From Clavaria fumosa (taxonomy: Eukaryota; Basidiomycota; Agaricomycetes; Agaricales; Clavariaceae): a stretch of 64,000 bases of DNA. Below, in pieces: positions 1-10,992 of this stretch. The stretch is from assembly GCA_951802425.1 (NCBI GenBank), contig OX637797.1, forward strand, positions 1,550,001 through 1,614,000, written 5' to 3'. Each line of letters begins with the position of its first letter. Positions within the stretch are counted from its first letter, which is position 1. Under the pieces are notes generated by a model. That model did no database searches, had not been told where the DNA came from, and saw nothing but the letters and a program-made list of their open reading frames with translations. The position numbers and the translations under genes were made by a program.

Positions 1-184
1 GAGGCCATATTTTGATGTTTATATAAGCTGAATTTCAATATAGAGGCATTTGATAAATATTTGTCTGTATTTGGGCTTATTTATTTCATGTCAATAAATA
101 CACAGCTATTATGTCTAGTTAACTATTTGATAGCAACTACTGCACTAAGTTCACAGCTCAAGTTAATTAAGTGTGATGTCATGC
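1..184. other. AT-rich sequence, no gene seen
   Basis: AT-rich sequence leading into the tandem repeat. I see no coding signal and no recognisable element on either strand. Confidence 0.6.
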
Positions 185-530
185 TATACTAGTATAGTCA
201 GCAGTAGCTGGATGTAAGTATACTAGTATAGTCAACAGTAGCTGGATGTAAGTATACTAGTATAGTCAACAGTAGCTGGATGTAAATATACTAGTATAGT
301 CAACAGTAGCTGGATGTAAATATACTAGTATAGTCAACAGTAGCTGGATGTAAGTATACTAGTATAGTCAGCAGTAGCTGGATGTAAGTATACTAGTATA
401 GTCAGCAGTAGCTGGATGTAAGTATACTAGTATAGTCAGCAGTAGCTGGATGTAAGTATACTAGTATAGTCAGCAGTAGCTGGATGTAAGTATACTAGTA
501 TAGTCAGCAGTAGCTGGATGTAAGTATACT
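185..530. repeat. 34-bp tandem repeat (satellite), about 10 units
   Basis: Ten head-to-tail copies of a 34-bp unit run without gaps from 185 to 524, followed by the first 6 bases of an eleventh. Each unit begins with the perfect 12-bp palindrome TATACTAGTATA, followed by a 22-base arm that includes GTAGCTGGATG. Only two positions vary, both A/G transitions: GTCAGCAG versus GTCAACAG (copies 2-5), and a final G versus A (copies 3-4). The variants are neighbours, which suggests spread by local duplication or slippage. There are no unique spacers, so this is not CRISPR-like. Function is unknown; a heterochromatic satellite or protein-binding array is possible. Confidence 0.95.
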
Positions 531-1871
531 ACCTTTACAGCATTTGCTGACATTAGTAGGATCAGCTGTAGCTGGCTTGAGTTCAAAGCATTTTGGTACA
601 TTAACTGATATTTAGTATACTAAATTAACAGGGACCACTGATCCCGATTCCCAATCCCAATCTCCGATTCCCAAATCCGACTTCCCAACAGTCGTGAACT
701 GACGTCCATGGTTACTCCACCAGCAACGAACTCCGAGCGTGGAAACCGGACAATCCGCGCAGTTGCTAGGCTGCATAGTTACCATCCTGACGGTAGCAGT
801 ATCTAACTCCGGGATCAGGAAACTGATCCCCGTCGCTATCCCGTTGTTCCGTAGTAAGTCCTGCGATGTACTGTATCTCCGGGCCATTCTCCGTAACTAC
901 CGTCAAAACTCCGGGTTGCTGGAAATGCCCCGGACTCGTAGTATATATACCTACCTACTTTGTAGAGTATTCTGCAGTCCGGATACCACCCTCGTATACC
1001 CACGTACACTCCTCCTGTATACCCCTGAACTCCCCTGCACCTCCGTCCCTCCGTCCCTCCACATCTCCGCACCTCCGTACTCCCGTCTGACTCCCTGACT
1101 CCTGTCCCTCTGTCTATCTCCGCACCTCCGTCCTTTCCGCCCGCCACATTGTAATTTGTATCATGTCTAATCCGACCCTCGTCCTCTGTCTCCTACATCA
1201 GTTGTGCTAATTCCTGACTGACCCGACCGACTCCGGACCAACTCCTGACCAACTCCTGACTTCCACCCGACACCTGGAATCTGTCCCGACAGCCCACACC
1301 ATCCGTCCGACCTCCAGAAATCATCTCCGAACTCCGGAACTCCGTATCCCTCCTTCCTGGCCTCCGTCTCCTCTACTTAGTCACTCGTTCAAACCCGAAC
1401 TCCATCCGAACTCTATCTCCACCCTCCTGTCCATCCCTCATCTCAAGTCCAACCCGGACGACTCACCCGAGCACCGGACCCAAGATCCCGAACTCCCACA
1501 ACTCCGAAATATGGGACACCCAGGACTCAGTAAGGGCGTCGTTTCAATACGTTCGCCAAAGTCCCATCCGAACCCCGAAGTCCACACCCGGACACCCCGG
1601 ACACCCCGGACCCGAACTCCGAACTCCGGCCGGACTTCACCCTGACCCTCCGAGCATGCACGTAACAGTGGGTGGTGATGCGCCGCCGTACAGACGCAGA
1701 AGACTACGACTATCACGGCAATATCTTTTCGACGCATGCCTTCCCCCTCAGTTGGGGTGATTGTAGCACTGGAAAAGAATTTTTATGTGCGGAGGCTATA
1801 CACCTGAAGACAGGAGATATTTTGTGAGTTGCAATAATTATCACGTGCAATATTTACTGACAATCCTACAG
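531..1871. other. Pyrimidine-biased low-complexity stretch without a gene
   Basis: From about 1000 to 1640 the plus strand is strongly C/T-biased and built from degenerate repeats of short words such as CTCCG, ACTCC and CTGACC. Open frames here are short, low in complexity and without recognisable domains, so I call no gene. A 10-bp palindrome TAGTATACTA at about 613-622 echoes the satellite core. The stretch may be a decayed minisatellite. Confidence 0.6.
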
Positions 1872-2899
1872 TTTCATGCGTCCTGGCACACTCCATTTTG
1901 TGCTTGGCCCAGAGCTGACGATTGTTTACAGCCGGCACTTTTATTCCGCATCCACGATAGCTCGCAGCTGTGCTTCAGCCCTGCATACGTTTGTGCTCAA
2001 CCCGATAATCACCAATCAAGAGCACCAATCGACAACCACATACTTGTGCAAGATGATGGCGGTCTGGGTTGAGCACTACGTCACGGGGAAATCCAAATAT
2101 GGTAGAATCTCTCCATCATTATGTATGTCATCTGATAATTGTTTTAGCATTTGGTGAGGCACTTGCCCACATCCCCGATGTCACAACAAGACATGGACTC
2201 CTCGATATTATCATGGTGGGGAACATGCTTGAATTTGCGATAGCCCTTGGCCTCAAGTCACATGGGAGGAAACCACCGCCTGAAATACTTGAAGAGCAAA
2301 ACATTGCGATGTGGCGATACCGCATCTTCCAGAGCTGGTTCATCGAATGATACATTCTTGAGATTGGTGGTCAAGGGGTGAACCCATCATATCTCTTCTA
2401 CAAATTGCTCATCCAGTTTGGCGCGGCACTTTGTTCTTACATGAAAAGGTGGGAGAAAAAGGCACCACTCACAATCACTGCACAGCAGGTGATTGCAGCA
2501 GTGCTTGAGCACCTTCAGAAAGACTGGCAAGACCTTCTGGATGCCTTCCAGAAGTTGCTCCATGACGATACCAGTGCTGGTAATTGGTTCTCCTGGGATG
2601 GCCCTGACTTCCACATATTTCCCCACGACAATACTCAGGTTTGGACGGAGCTGGAAGATTTGCTGGACGATCCAATTTATGAACAGGTCTCTGAAGAAGA
2701 GCAAGAGGACAGTGATGCAGGAGATGACCATTCTGAGTTGGGGACAATACATTCTAAGAGGCCCCTCTCCCCGCATGATGGTATGTGTTTCATTATATAC
2801 TTTCATCTAGACGCAGCAGATTTTCTAATCAATACAACAGATAATTCAGACATGGAATCGATGGTCCGTGTGAGACAGAGGCGCGGTTTCAATGCCTGA
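1872..2899 (+). pseudogene. Decayed cupin/JmjC-like gene fragment
   Basis: Three exons join in frame: about 1872-2101, 2148-2780 and 2841-2899, with GT-AG introns of 46 and 60 nt. The first exon contains an MRPGT-H-V block followed by a GGHFY-like segment (here SRHFYSAST) and an ITNQEH motif. I associate this pattern with the lineage-expanded JmjC/cupin-like proteins of Agaricomycetes that travel with repeats; the assignment is from memory and uncertain. The middle exon is interrupted by an in-frame TGA at 2348-2350, and the frame continues open on both sides. CGA (Arg) is the likely original codon. The C-terminus is acidic. The 5' part of the gene is not visible. Biochemical activity cannot be assigned. 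Confidence 0.5.
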
Positions 2900-3051
2900 C
2901 CCTAGCCATTGATTTTGATTAGACATAGAATAGAGCACATGTACTAGGAAGCACCGACTGAGTCATCGGAACCCTTGCTTGATGTATATATGCATTTACT
3001 TTTTTTGAAAGAAACTAACAGTTCGTAATGGCTGTGAGATGTGACTGCTGT

Positions 3052-3341
3052 TGTTAGGATCACTTATGTAAGCCATCCCAAAGTGCAGTTGTGGAGAAAC
3101 TGGGGAGGGTTGTTGGAAGGTCACATGACCTGTGGCTGTGGTCAGATTACATAATCGTAAGATCACATGACCTGGGCCTGGGCGCATCACGTGATCCGAG
3201 AGGTCCGAGCGTGGGAACGCCGGCAAATGCCGAAGCGTTCACTATATATACTACGTCTTTTCCATTCTTGTACCCTTTTCCCCTTATCTTAGTATTGTCG
3301 TCATGACCTTACGCTTAAGTTGTGTGAGACCCAGTCTGATA
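3052..3341 (+). repeat. 5' LTR of the plus-strand Gypsy element
   Basis: This 290-bp LTR begins TGTTAGGATC and ends GTCTGATA, so it lacks the usual terminal CA. It differs from the 3' LTR at two places, GATCACTT versus GATCGCTT and GTTCACTA versus GTTCGCTA. Both are CpG-to-CpA changes in this copy. A TATA box lies at 3243-3250. Confidence 0.95.
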
Positions 3342-3353
3342 TAATACTAAGAT
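3243..3353 (+). promoter_or_regulatory. Promoter, transcript start and self-primer binding site
   Basis: TATATATA at 3243-3250 is followed about 36-43 nt downstream by ATCTTAGTATT (3286-3296). Its exact reverse complement, AATACTAAGAT, lies at 3343-3353, one base after the LTR end. An 11-nt match between the RNA 5' end and the primer site next to the LTR is the known arrangement in Tf1/sushi-type Ty3/Gypsy elements, which prime minus-strand synthesis with their own 5' end instead of a tRNA. The complementarity is seen in the sequence; the transcript start and the mechanism are inferred. Confidence 0.8.
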
Positions 3354-3915
3354 CCGCCTGTCCGCCCTAGCCCCGTGTCCTAACCCGGCTAGCCTGGACC
3401 CTTAATTTCAAACTGTGACACGTTGTCACAGCTCAGCCCCTATCATCCTCTTCTCCTTTACCCTGCCCGCGGTGTGTAACAGAACCGCGCGAAATTTTTA
3501 CTGTGTGTAGATACACGTGACCAGACCAGGAGGAAGTCAACTGTGACCCTCCCCAAGTGATACCGAGTGCCCAAGGCCCAGAACTTTGTTTTACAGCTAC
3601 GTACCAGTGAATCGTGTAGTGTACAGGGCAAGGAAAGGCCCCTACATAGTCTTTCTGTAGTTTCCTGGTCCAGTGGACAGGGCCCTTGCTCTGTGACCAT
3701 TGTCAGAAGGGCACACGGGCAACTCATTAGGAGTTGTGGAGCGACCACCTGGGACACCATTTGGGCCCCACGTTAACAAAAGTTTCATAGAATAAGAGTT
3801 CTATAGGTACATAAGTACACAGAAGAGCAGCCTAAGAGGACAGGACTGTTAAGAGATCGAAGAAATCCTGAGTGCCCAAGGCCTGGAACTTTATTTACAG
3901 CATCCAGGGCCTGTG
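3342..3915 (+). other. Leader of the Gypsy element, non-coding
   Basis: About 570 bases lie between the primer site and the gag start codon. Nothing here encodes a recognisable protein. Two related stretches near 3563-3590 and 3871-3900, both with GAGTGCCCAAGGCC or a close variant, suggest an internal short repeat in the leader. Confidence 0.6.
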
Positions 3916-6900
3916 ATGGCAGACCATGTCGCCCCACCTGTAGCCCAACCTATGAGGCTTGACCTATCTGTTGCCCCCTTTGATGGGCAGAAAAGGAACT
4001 TCCGTACGTTCCTCCGATCCCTTCGCCTCCTGTTTATGGCGAACCCGACTGTCTATGCTGTGGACCTGGTGAAGGTCCTTCTTGCTCTGAGCAAAATTAC
4101 TGGAGAAGGATTCGCTGCAGAGTGGGCGAATATGAAGGTGGAAGAGATCCTGGGTAGTGGCGAGGCCGGAACCTGGGCAGAGTTTGTGGAGGAGATGAAG
4201 CGCGCATTCGATGACCCGAATGACCGTGCGACTGCCCTTGCCGATATTGCAGGGCTGAAACAGGGTGCCATGACAGCACCAGAGTTCTTCGCAAAATTCG
4301 AGACGCTGTTCCGACGGGCGAAGTTGAGTGCAGAGAAGGACTCAGGAATCCTAGTCCATTGGCTGGAGTTGAACCTGAGTAGGAGGTTGGTGGAGAGAAT
4401 CTATGGTGTCTCCCCGATGCCAGAGACATATGGAGAATGGAAGGTGCTGGCTGAGAGGCTTGATGCCCAGCAAAGGCGACTGGATGGGATACTCACAGAA
4501 CAGACACCGCGACCCACTGTGACCCCCGCGCGACCCACCGCGACCCTACCGCGACCTGCCGTGACCGTTTCGCAACCTCTTGTGACCCCTCTGCTGTGTA
4601 CTCCAGATGTGGCCATGGCCCGAGGATGGGCCCCTGCTGATGAGAGATGTTGTTTCTGATGCCACCAGACTGGCCATGCTGTCCGTTTCTGCCCCCTGCC
4701 TGATACGCGTCTGCAGGTCCCAAGGGCCCAAACCCGGGCAGCACCATGTGCCCCCCAAATGGCAGAGGGATATGAGAAAGAGATTGCACGGCTCCGAGCC
4801 TGCATAGAGCTGTGTGAGAGAGAGAGGAGGACTCCCACTGGGGAGAAGAAGTGTGCCAGCCCCCTTTCCGTCCCTGTGCCTGCTGCAAGTATACCCCGAT
4901 ATACTATCTTGCAGCGGAGACATACCCGAATTGGGGCTGAGGTGAAGGAGGAAGTGAGACTGGCAGAGCGCCTAACCAGAGTGCGGCCAGAAGTGCGGAA
5001 ACATGTGCCACGAGAGCTAGCCATCCAGGTGCACTTGGAGGCTTTCAGCACTGGCAAAGGGACCACAATGAAGGCCCTTGTTGACTCAGGGTGCACCAAC
5101 TGCTTCATGGATTTGGAGTGGGCGAAAGGAGTGGGACTGGAGCCATCTCTCCTGCTGAACCCAATCACCATGTATAATGTGGATGGGACACAGAACAGGA
5201 ATGGAAAGGTCCGGTATGGGATAGAGGTGCTGGTGAGAGTTGGTGACCACCAGGAGCGGATCCACTTTCTGCTGGGAAAGACCCAGTCCCACAAGGTCAT
5301 CCTTGGGCATGACTGGCTCAAGCGGCATAACCCGGATATCGACTGGCAGAAGGCAGAGCTGAGCCTTACCCGCTGCCCCCCACAGTGTTCCCCATCCCCT
5401 CGAGCCTCTGCACCCCTGAAAACGAGTACCCTCGCATCCACGAGTATTCTGGACACCCGTTTTCCCAACTCTGGCCCTACCCCCGATTGGCCCAGCCGCT
5501 ACCCTTTGGTGTTTAGTGAAGCGAAGTGGGATGAACTTCCCCGCTCCCGACCAGACTTCGATATTAAGATCGAGTTCAAAAAGGACCCTGAGCACCTCTC
5601 CTCCAAGCTGTATTCTTTGACACGGCAGGAGATGGTGGAGATGAACCGTTGGGTGGATGAGCAGCTTGCTTCTGGACGAATCCGGCCCTCAAAATCCCCG
5701 TATGCCAGCCCCTTCTTCTTCAAACATGAGAAGGACAAACTGCGGCCAATCATCGACTACTCGAGGCTGAATGCACACCTGATCAAGGACAAGTACCCCC
5801 TCCCCCGCATCCGAGACACAGTGGATGTGCTTAAAGGAGCGTCGATCTACTCTAAGATTGATGCAAAGGGAGGTTTCCCATCTATGCAGGTCTGGCCCGA
5901 GCACCAGCACCGCTGCGCCTTCCTGACACCCCGTGGACTCTTCGAACCAGCTGTCATGTGGTTTGGACTGCAGAATGCCCCTGCTACCTTCCAATGCTTC
6001 ATGAATCATGTGTTGAGGGAGGAGATTGCAGGAGGACATGTGAGGGTGATGTCATTGTGTTTGCAGAGGACTTGGCTACACACCGGTACTGGATGGATCG
6101 GGTCTTGAGGAAGTTTGGAGAGAATGGGCTGTGTCTCAAACTCAGTAAATGCGAGTTTGAGAAGAGCGAGATCATCTTCCTGGGGATGAAGATCTCCCAC
6201 AACAGACTAGAGCATGATCCGGCCAAGGGTGCGGCAGTCCGAGATTGGCCACGTCCCAAGAATGTGAAGGATGTCCAGAGGTTCAATGGAATGCTGAACT
6301 ACCTCCGCCGACACATCCCGAATCTTTCTGCCCGGGCAAAGCCACTCTTCCGGCTGACTGGGAATGTTCCATGGAAATGGGAGGAGGAGGAGGAAGCAGC
6401 CTTCCGAGATCTCCACCAGGCACTCGTATCGGCCCCAGTCTTGGCTCTGCCTCAGGACAAAGGGAGATGGAAGGTAGAGACAGATGCAAGCAACCTGGCA
6501 ACTGGTGGAGTGCTCTCGCAGCAGCAGATGGATGGAACCTGGAGAGTTGTTGACTATATCTCCAAGGCCCTCACTGCAGCTGAGAAGAACTACGATGTGT
6601 ACGACAAGGAGTTCTTGGCTTGTGATTCGGGCACTTCGCGAGTGGCGAGCATACCTCATTGGAGCAGAGGAGACGATTGAGATCTGGATGGACCATGCAA
6701 ACCTCCAGTACTTCTGGAAGCCCCAGAAGTTGAAGCCGAGGCAGGTTTGTTGGGTTGGAGAGCTCCAGTGCTTTGACTTTGAGATAAAGTATCGCACTGG
6801 CAAGTCGAATACAAAGGCAGATGCACTCTCCCAGAGACCGGACTATGGAGAGATGGTGGAGGAGGATGCACCGGTGCAGGTTTTCCCGGAAACGGAAGTC

Positions 6901-8355
6901 CGTGTGTCATTCACATCGGAAATGGAGACGCTACTCCAGAAAAATAGCGCGGTACACATACAGAAGCCGGAGGAGCTTGATGATGAGTGGACACGAGATC
7001 GTGCTGGACTCTGGCGGAAGGGGATAGTCACTTGGGTCCCCCTAGGAGCTCGTGAGGCCGTTCTCGAGTTTGAGCATGACCTCCCCGCTGCTGGACACCC
7101 TGGGCCCCGGAAGTTGAGAGCAGCACTAGTGAAGGGTTATTGGTGGCCGGACATGGTAAAAGATGCGGATCGGTATGCCCAGGGGTGTGAGACATGCCAG
7201 CGGACGAAGCCCGACCGTACCAAGTGTGCTGCCCCACTGCACCCCCATCTGGTGCCCGATGGTCCCTGGTCGGTGATTTCATGGGACATAGTCGGTCCCC
7301 TCCCCCTCTCCCGTGGACATAATGCCATCCTTGTTATTGTCGACAAATTCACGAAACGGACACTGCTCGAAGCGATTGGGCTCGACCTCACAGGACTTGG
7401 AGCAGCGCGTCTCCTCCGGGATCGAGTGTTTCGTGACCATGGAGTCCCTCACAAGGTTGTGAGTGACCGGGGGTCCCAGTTTGTGTCCCGCTTCATGAAG
7501 GAGTTCTACTCCATGATCCAGGTAAAGGCAAATCCAAGTACTGCCTTTCATCCACAGACTGATGGACAGACGGAACGGGCGAACCAGGAGATGGAGATCT
7601 ATCTCCGGGCTTATGTGGACCATCTCCAGGATGACTGGGCTGAATGGTTGTCCACTGCGGAGTTTGCTCTTAATAATCGTGAGCACTCAGCGACAGGACA
7701 GACACCTTTCTTCCTCAATTATGGACGACACCCATGGAATGGGGGGCTCCGGCCACCTTCTGAGGTGAACCCGGCGGCAGATGAGTGGATGGCTAAGCTC
7801 ACGGAGTCCCGAAGAGCAGCCAAGGAGGCAATGGAGAAAGCAGTGGCAGCGATGAAGAAGAGCTACGATAAGGGGAAATGCCCAAGTCGGGAGTACTCTG
7901 AGGGAGATCTGGTCTGGCTGGATACTAGAAACTTGAAGATGGACCGGCCCTGTAAAAAGCTTGACAACAAGAGAGCAGGCCCCTTTGCAGTTGAGGAGAA
8001 GGTGGGACCTGCTGGGTATCGCCTCAAGCTCCCTCGGGCCTGGCGCATCCATCGGGTCTTCAATGAGTTGCTGTTGACACCATACCACCCCCCCTCCTTC
8101 CCTTCTCAGAACCTGCCTCCCCCTCCACCCCCTACGATTGATGACGACCACCTGGAGTATGATGTGGAGGCGATCCTTGATGTTAAGAAGGTGGGACGTG
8201 GGGTGAAGTACTTGGTGAAGTGGTTGGGATATCCAGTGGAGGAAAACACTTGGGAGCCCCGTAGGAACCTCACTAACGTAACATTGCTTCTCCGGGACTT
8301 CTTCCTCTCCCACCCCGACAAGGCCAAGCTAGCTGGTCGGGACGCCCAGCCTTAA
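3916..8355 (+). pseudogene. gag-pol polyprotein of the Gypsy element, broken
   Basis: The reading frame starts at ATG 3916. Gag (to about 4660) has the retrotransposon capsid fold region and ends in a CCHC zinc knuckle. Protease follows with ALVDSG at about 5071-5091, then reverse transcriptase, RNase H, integrase (HHCC finger, DDE residues in WDIVG, SDRG and TERANQE) and a C-terminal chromodomain (about 8155-8330). Three lesions are visible. TGA at 4657-4659 replaces the residue between the knuckle's first two cysteines. About 10 bases are missing at about 6045-6048, removing the YxDD aspartates. One extra T lies at about 6620/6621. The two indels cancel in frame. The element cannot make functional reverse transcriptase by itself. 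Confidence 0.9.
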
Positions 8356-8366
8356 GAGGGGGGTGA
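8353..8366 (+). promoter_or_regulatory. Polypurine tract of the Gypsy element
   Basis: AAGAGGGGGGTGA abuts the first base of the 3' LTR. This is the expected place for the purine-rich primer of plus-strand DNA synthesis in LTR retrotransposons. Confidence 0.8.
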
Positions 8367-8656
8367 TGTTAGGATCGCTTATGTAAGCCATCCCAAAGTG
8401 CAGTTGTGGAGAAACTGGGGAGGGTTGTTGGAAGGTCACATGACCTGTGGCTGTGGTCAGATTACATAATCGTAAGATCACATGACCTGGGCCTGGGCGC
8501 ATCACGTGATCCGAGAGGTCCGAGCGTGGGAACGCCGGCAAATGCCGAAGCGTTCGCTATATATACTACGTCTTTTCCATTCTTGTACCCTTTTCCCCTT
8601 ATCTTAGTATTGTCGTCATGACCTTACGCTTAAGTTGTGTGAGACCCAGTCTGATA
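8367..8656 (+). repeat. 3' LTR of the plus-strand Gypsy element
   Basis: A 290-bp copy of the LTR, 99.3% identical to 3052-3341 by direct comparison. It keeps CpG at the two sites where the 5' copy reads CpA. The copy of the transcript-start word ATCTTAGTATT is at 8601-8611. It is followed directly by the target duplication GCTGT. Confidence 0.95.
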
Positions 8657-8730
8657 GCTGTGGAATTTCGTACATTAAAAAAATACACAAGGCTCACATA
8701 CTCAAAGGACATTTTGCATATTGTTTTGGA

Positions 8731-8826
8731 GAGTTACGGTCACAGTGTGACTGTCACACCCAGGGTCCCGGGCACAGCCTCAGCAAGTCACAGTCACAAC
8801 GCGTGACAAGTGACTCACGTGACACA
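8731..8826. repeat. Dispersed repeat, copy 1 (see 11527-11620)
   Basis: A segment of roughly 95 bases begins GAGTTACGGTCACAGTGTGA and is recognisably repeated in the same orientation at 11527-11620. Both copies contain GTGTGAC-T-GTCACAC, a 7-bp inverted repeat with a single central base. The two copies bracket the gene at 8882-10992, so they may be ends or internal parts of one unclassified element. Confidence 0.6.
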
Positions 8827-8881
8827 CCACTTCTTGCTTCCCAACAACGCCACTGCTTTATCAGTTAGGCTAGCAAAGAAA

Positions 8882-10992
8882 ATGACACGGTGGACAACCC
8901 CAGAGTATACCAAAATACTCACAGAAAGTCTTGTAGCCTACAGACAGGCAAACTCAAAAGACCGCCTCGAAATTGTCAAGCAAATCAAAGTGAAAATCAA
9001 GGATTCAGCTGAGCAGGACAACAAATGTGTCCCAGAGGATCTTAGCACCGTAACCTATGCATTTTATGTGTCTCCTGAGTTGATTTGATGTTTGTCTGTT
9101 CATAGAAAATTCGCAATTGGCTCCACAATAACCGCAGGGCTGTCAGTGGAGGGGAGGAGTCTTCTGGTTCAGAAGATGATGGCAACCAAGGCCTTCAGTT
9201 CAGCAAACGACAGAGGTGGACCCTCCAGCGTGTTGTGGAGCAGTGCAAGAAGGGGATTATCAATGCCAGGGCCCAGGAGTTGTCAAATGCTGAGAGGGGA
9301 TCAGTCCAGTTCCTCAGCTCATATCGTTGTGCTAGGACTGAGATTTGTCAAGAGCTAACACAAGAGGAGCATCAGAAATACATGGGGTTGGTGGAGAAAT
9401 GGAATAGGGAGCCTGTCCCAGTTCCTGTGCAGAGAGAGTGAGTATTTTAATTTACCTTTCTCAACCAGTAGAATGGCTGAAATGTTGCTTGGAGATTGGC
9501 TTCTCGCAAATTTATGCATGAGGCCCTGAAGTTTGCCCATTTTGCAAAGGAGCAGATGGGTGTTGAATTATTTATGTTGACTGGCTGGCAAGATGAGAAA
9601 GGGAATATAAAGAAGGCAAAGTGAGTCTCAATTGCATGCCCACTGGTCCATCAGATTAATTCTCTGTATACATGCTCCAGGATTCAGACCCCTGGACCTG
9701 TGACTAGTGGGTTCAAGGTACAATTTCACAAAGTTGGTTGTGAGGTGTGGGAGGAGTGGGATAAATATTTGGCTGAGACATGGAATGGTGAGAAAATGAT
9801 GTGAAGCCAAGGTTGGGGAAGTACTGACAGGATTTCAGATGAGTTACAAAGGAAGCCTTTTGTTGATGAAGAGGAGATGCTATCAAGGAAAGGAAGAGAT
9901 ATTAGTGTGCCATGGGATTTGCTAACAGATCATGAGGGATGGCCCATTCTTCCTTTGGAACTCAACCTACCACTCGCACAACTCAAAGAAATTTTGCAGT
10001 CATTTTTTACTATCACTTATCGTGAGTCTGTCTTGCTCAATAGTCCAAGTCTGACAAGTTACTTCCAACATGTAGGCAATACAACAAAAAACAAGAAGGT
10101 TGCTGTCCCTTGGCAACTGATAGCTGATGCTCCACACAAGTTTATTCCTCATGAATACCTTCCAGAGGGAATGCAAATTCGCGAGCCTTCAAAAATGCAA
10201 TATGTCGATGTCAGAAGGCTCTGTGATTTCCTGCATCACTGACAGACTTTGGGCCAGAAAATATTACGGTTTCAATATGTTCTCCCACAGCACCAGAGAG
10301 GGAAGCCATCAAGGCATCTAGTCAACTATCACCAGCAACCTGAACAAGAGCCATCATTGTCATCTGACAAAGAGGTGAAGAGGCTCTCCCTCAAGAAGGG
10401 GAAAGAACGAGAGGTCCAGCCTGTCCATATCAGTACTGAGTGAGTGTTCTCATATCATCATTATCATCATCATCATCATCATCATCAATGCACATTTGAA
10501 ATGCACATAGTGAGGACATTGGCTCAGATGAGTCAGACAGTGATTCAGGGTGCATCTATGATGGGGATAATGATGATAGGGTTGAGGCTTCTGTTCCCCC
10601 TGATAGTGATGCAGAAGAATCCTGTCTGAGCAAGCAGGTGGATATGCGAAGGGGTGATGGTATTGAGGGGAATGGGTTAGAAGGTGACCATGACAGGCAA
10701 CATCCAGGTGAGAATTTTCCAGTCCAGCATAAATACAATACAGATAATGGAATTTTGGACAGGAGAACAAGGGATGTGGGATGATGTGGGTGTGCATAGA
10801 GATGTTCATGGCCTTGTTGCTCATATGGCAGTTCAGATCCACAAGGAGGCAGGGCCCAGCCTGCCCAAGAGGAAAAGGGTATACCATGATGAAGAGGAGG
10901 AGGAGAGGTCTAAGCAATATAGGACCAGGGCTAGAGAGAGGGCTTCCATGGATGCCAAGAAGCAGGTACTGCGACCAAGGGTGAAGCACTGA
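8882..10992 (+). pseudogene. Multi-exon repeat-associated gene of unknown function, decayed
   Basis: Start ATG at 8882. Exons that can be supported: 8882-9049, 9106-9437, about 9472-9620, 9681-9787, 9839-10439, 10511-10707, and a last part to 10992. Introns are 50-70 nt with GT-AG ends. The N-terminal part contains KIRNWLHNN; later blocks include KFAHFAKEQMG, LTGWQDE and a DPSKM-like stretch (EPSKM). I associate this pattern with agaricomycete hypothetical proteins often found near transposons; no domain name can be given. The product would be basic then acidic, with a nuclear-looking KRKR near the end. Lesions: a frame break near 9510, in-frame TGA at 10240-10242 (likely CGA before), and a frame conflict near 10,770. 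Confidence 0.55.
10453..10488. repeat. CAT/ATC trinucleotide microsatellite
   Basis: A run of CAT units with one TAT interruption lies inside the apparent intron 10440-10510 of the preceding gene. It is in non-coding sequence, so length changes would not alter the product. Confidence 0.85.

Larger units (their letters stand above)
3052..8656 (+). mobile_element. Ty3/Gypsy chromodomain LTR retrotransposon, complete but disabled
   Basis: A 5605-bp element is bounded by two 290-bp LTRs and flanked by a perfect 5-bp target duplication, GCTGT (3047-3051 and 8657-8661). Domain order is gag, protease, reverse transcriptase, RNase H, integrase, chromodomain, which defines a Ty3/Gypsy chromovirus. 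The LTRs differ at two of 290 positions, so insertion was recent. The coding part nevertheless has a nonsense codon and two frameshifts, one of them in the polymerase active site. The first-strand primer site is not a tRNA match but is complementary to the transcript start (see 3243-3353). A polypurine tract (AAGAGGGGGG) lies directly before the 3' LTR. Confidence 0.95.

Noticed and set aside
185..530. CRISPR-like array
   Set aside because: Units are contiguous with no unique spacers, and the genome is eukaryotic.
4401..5468. 355-codon open frame on the minus strand
   Set aside because: Antisense to gag-pol of the plus-strand element; composition follows the pol codons and no domain is present.
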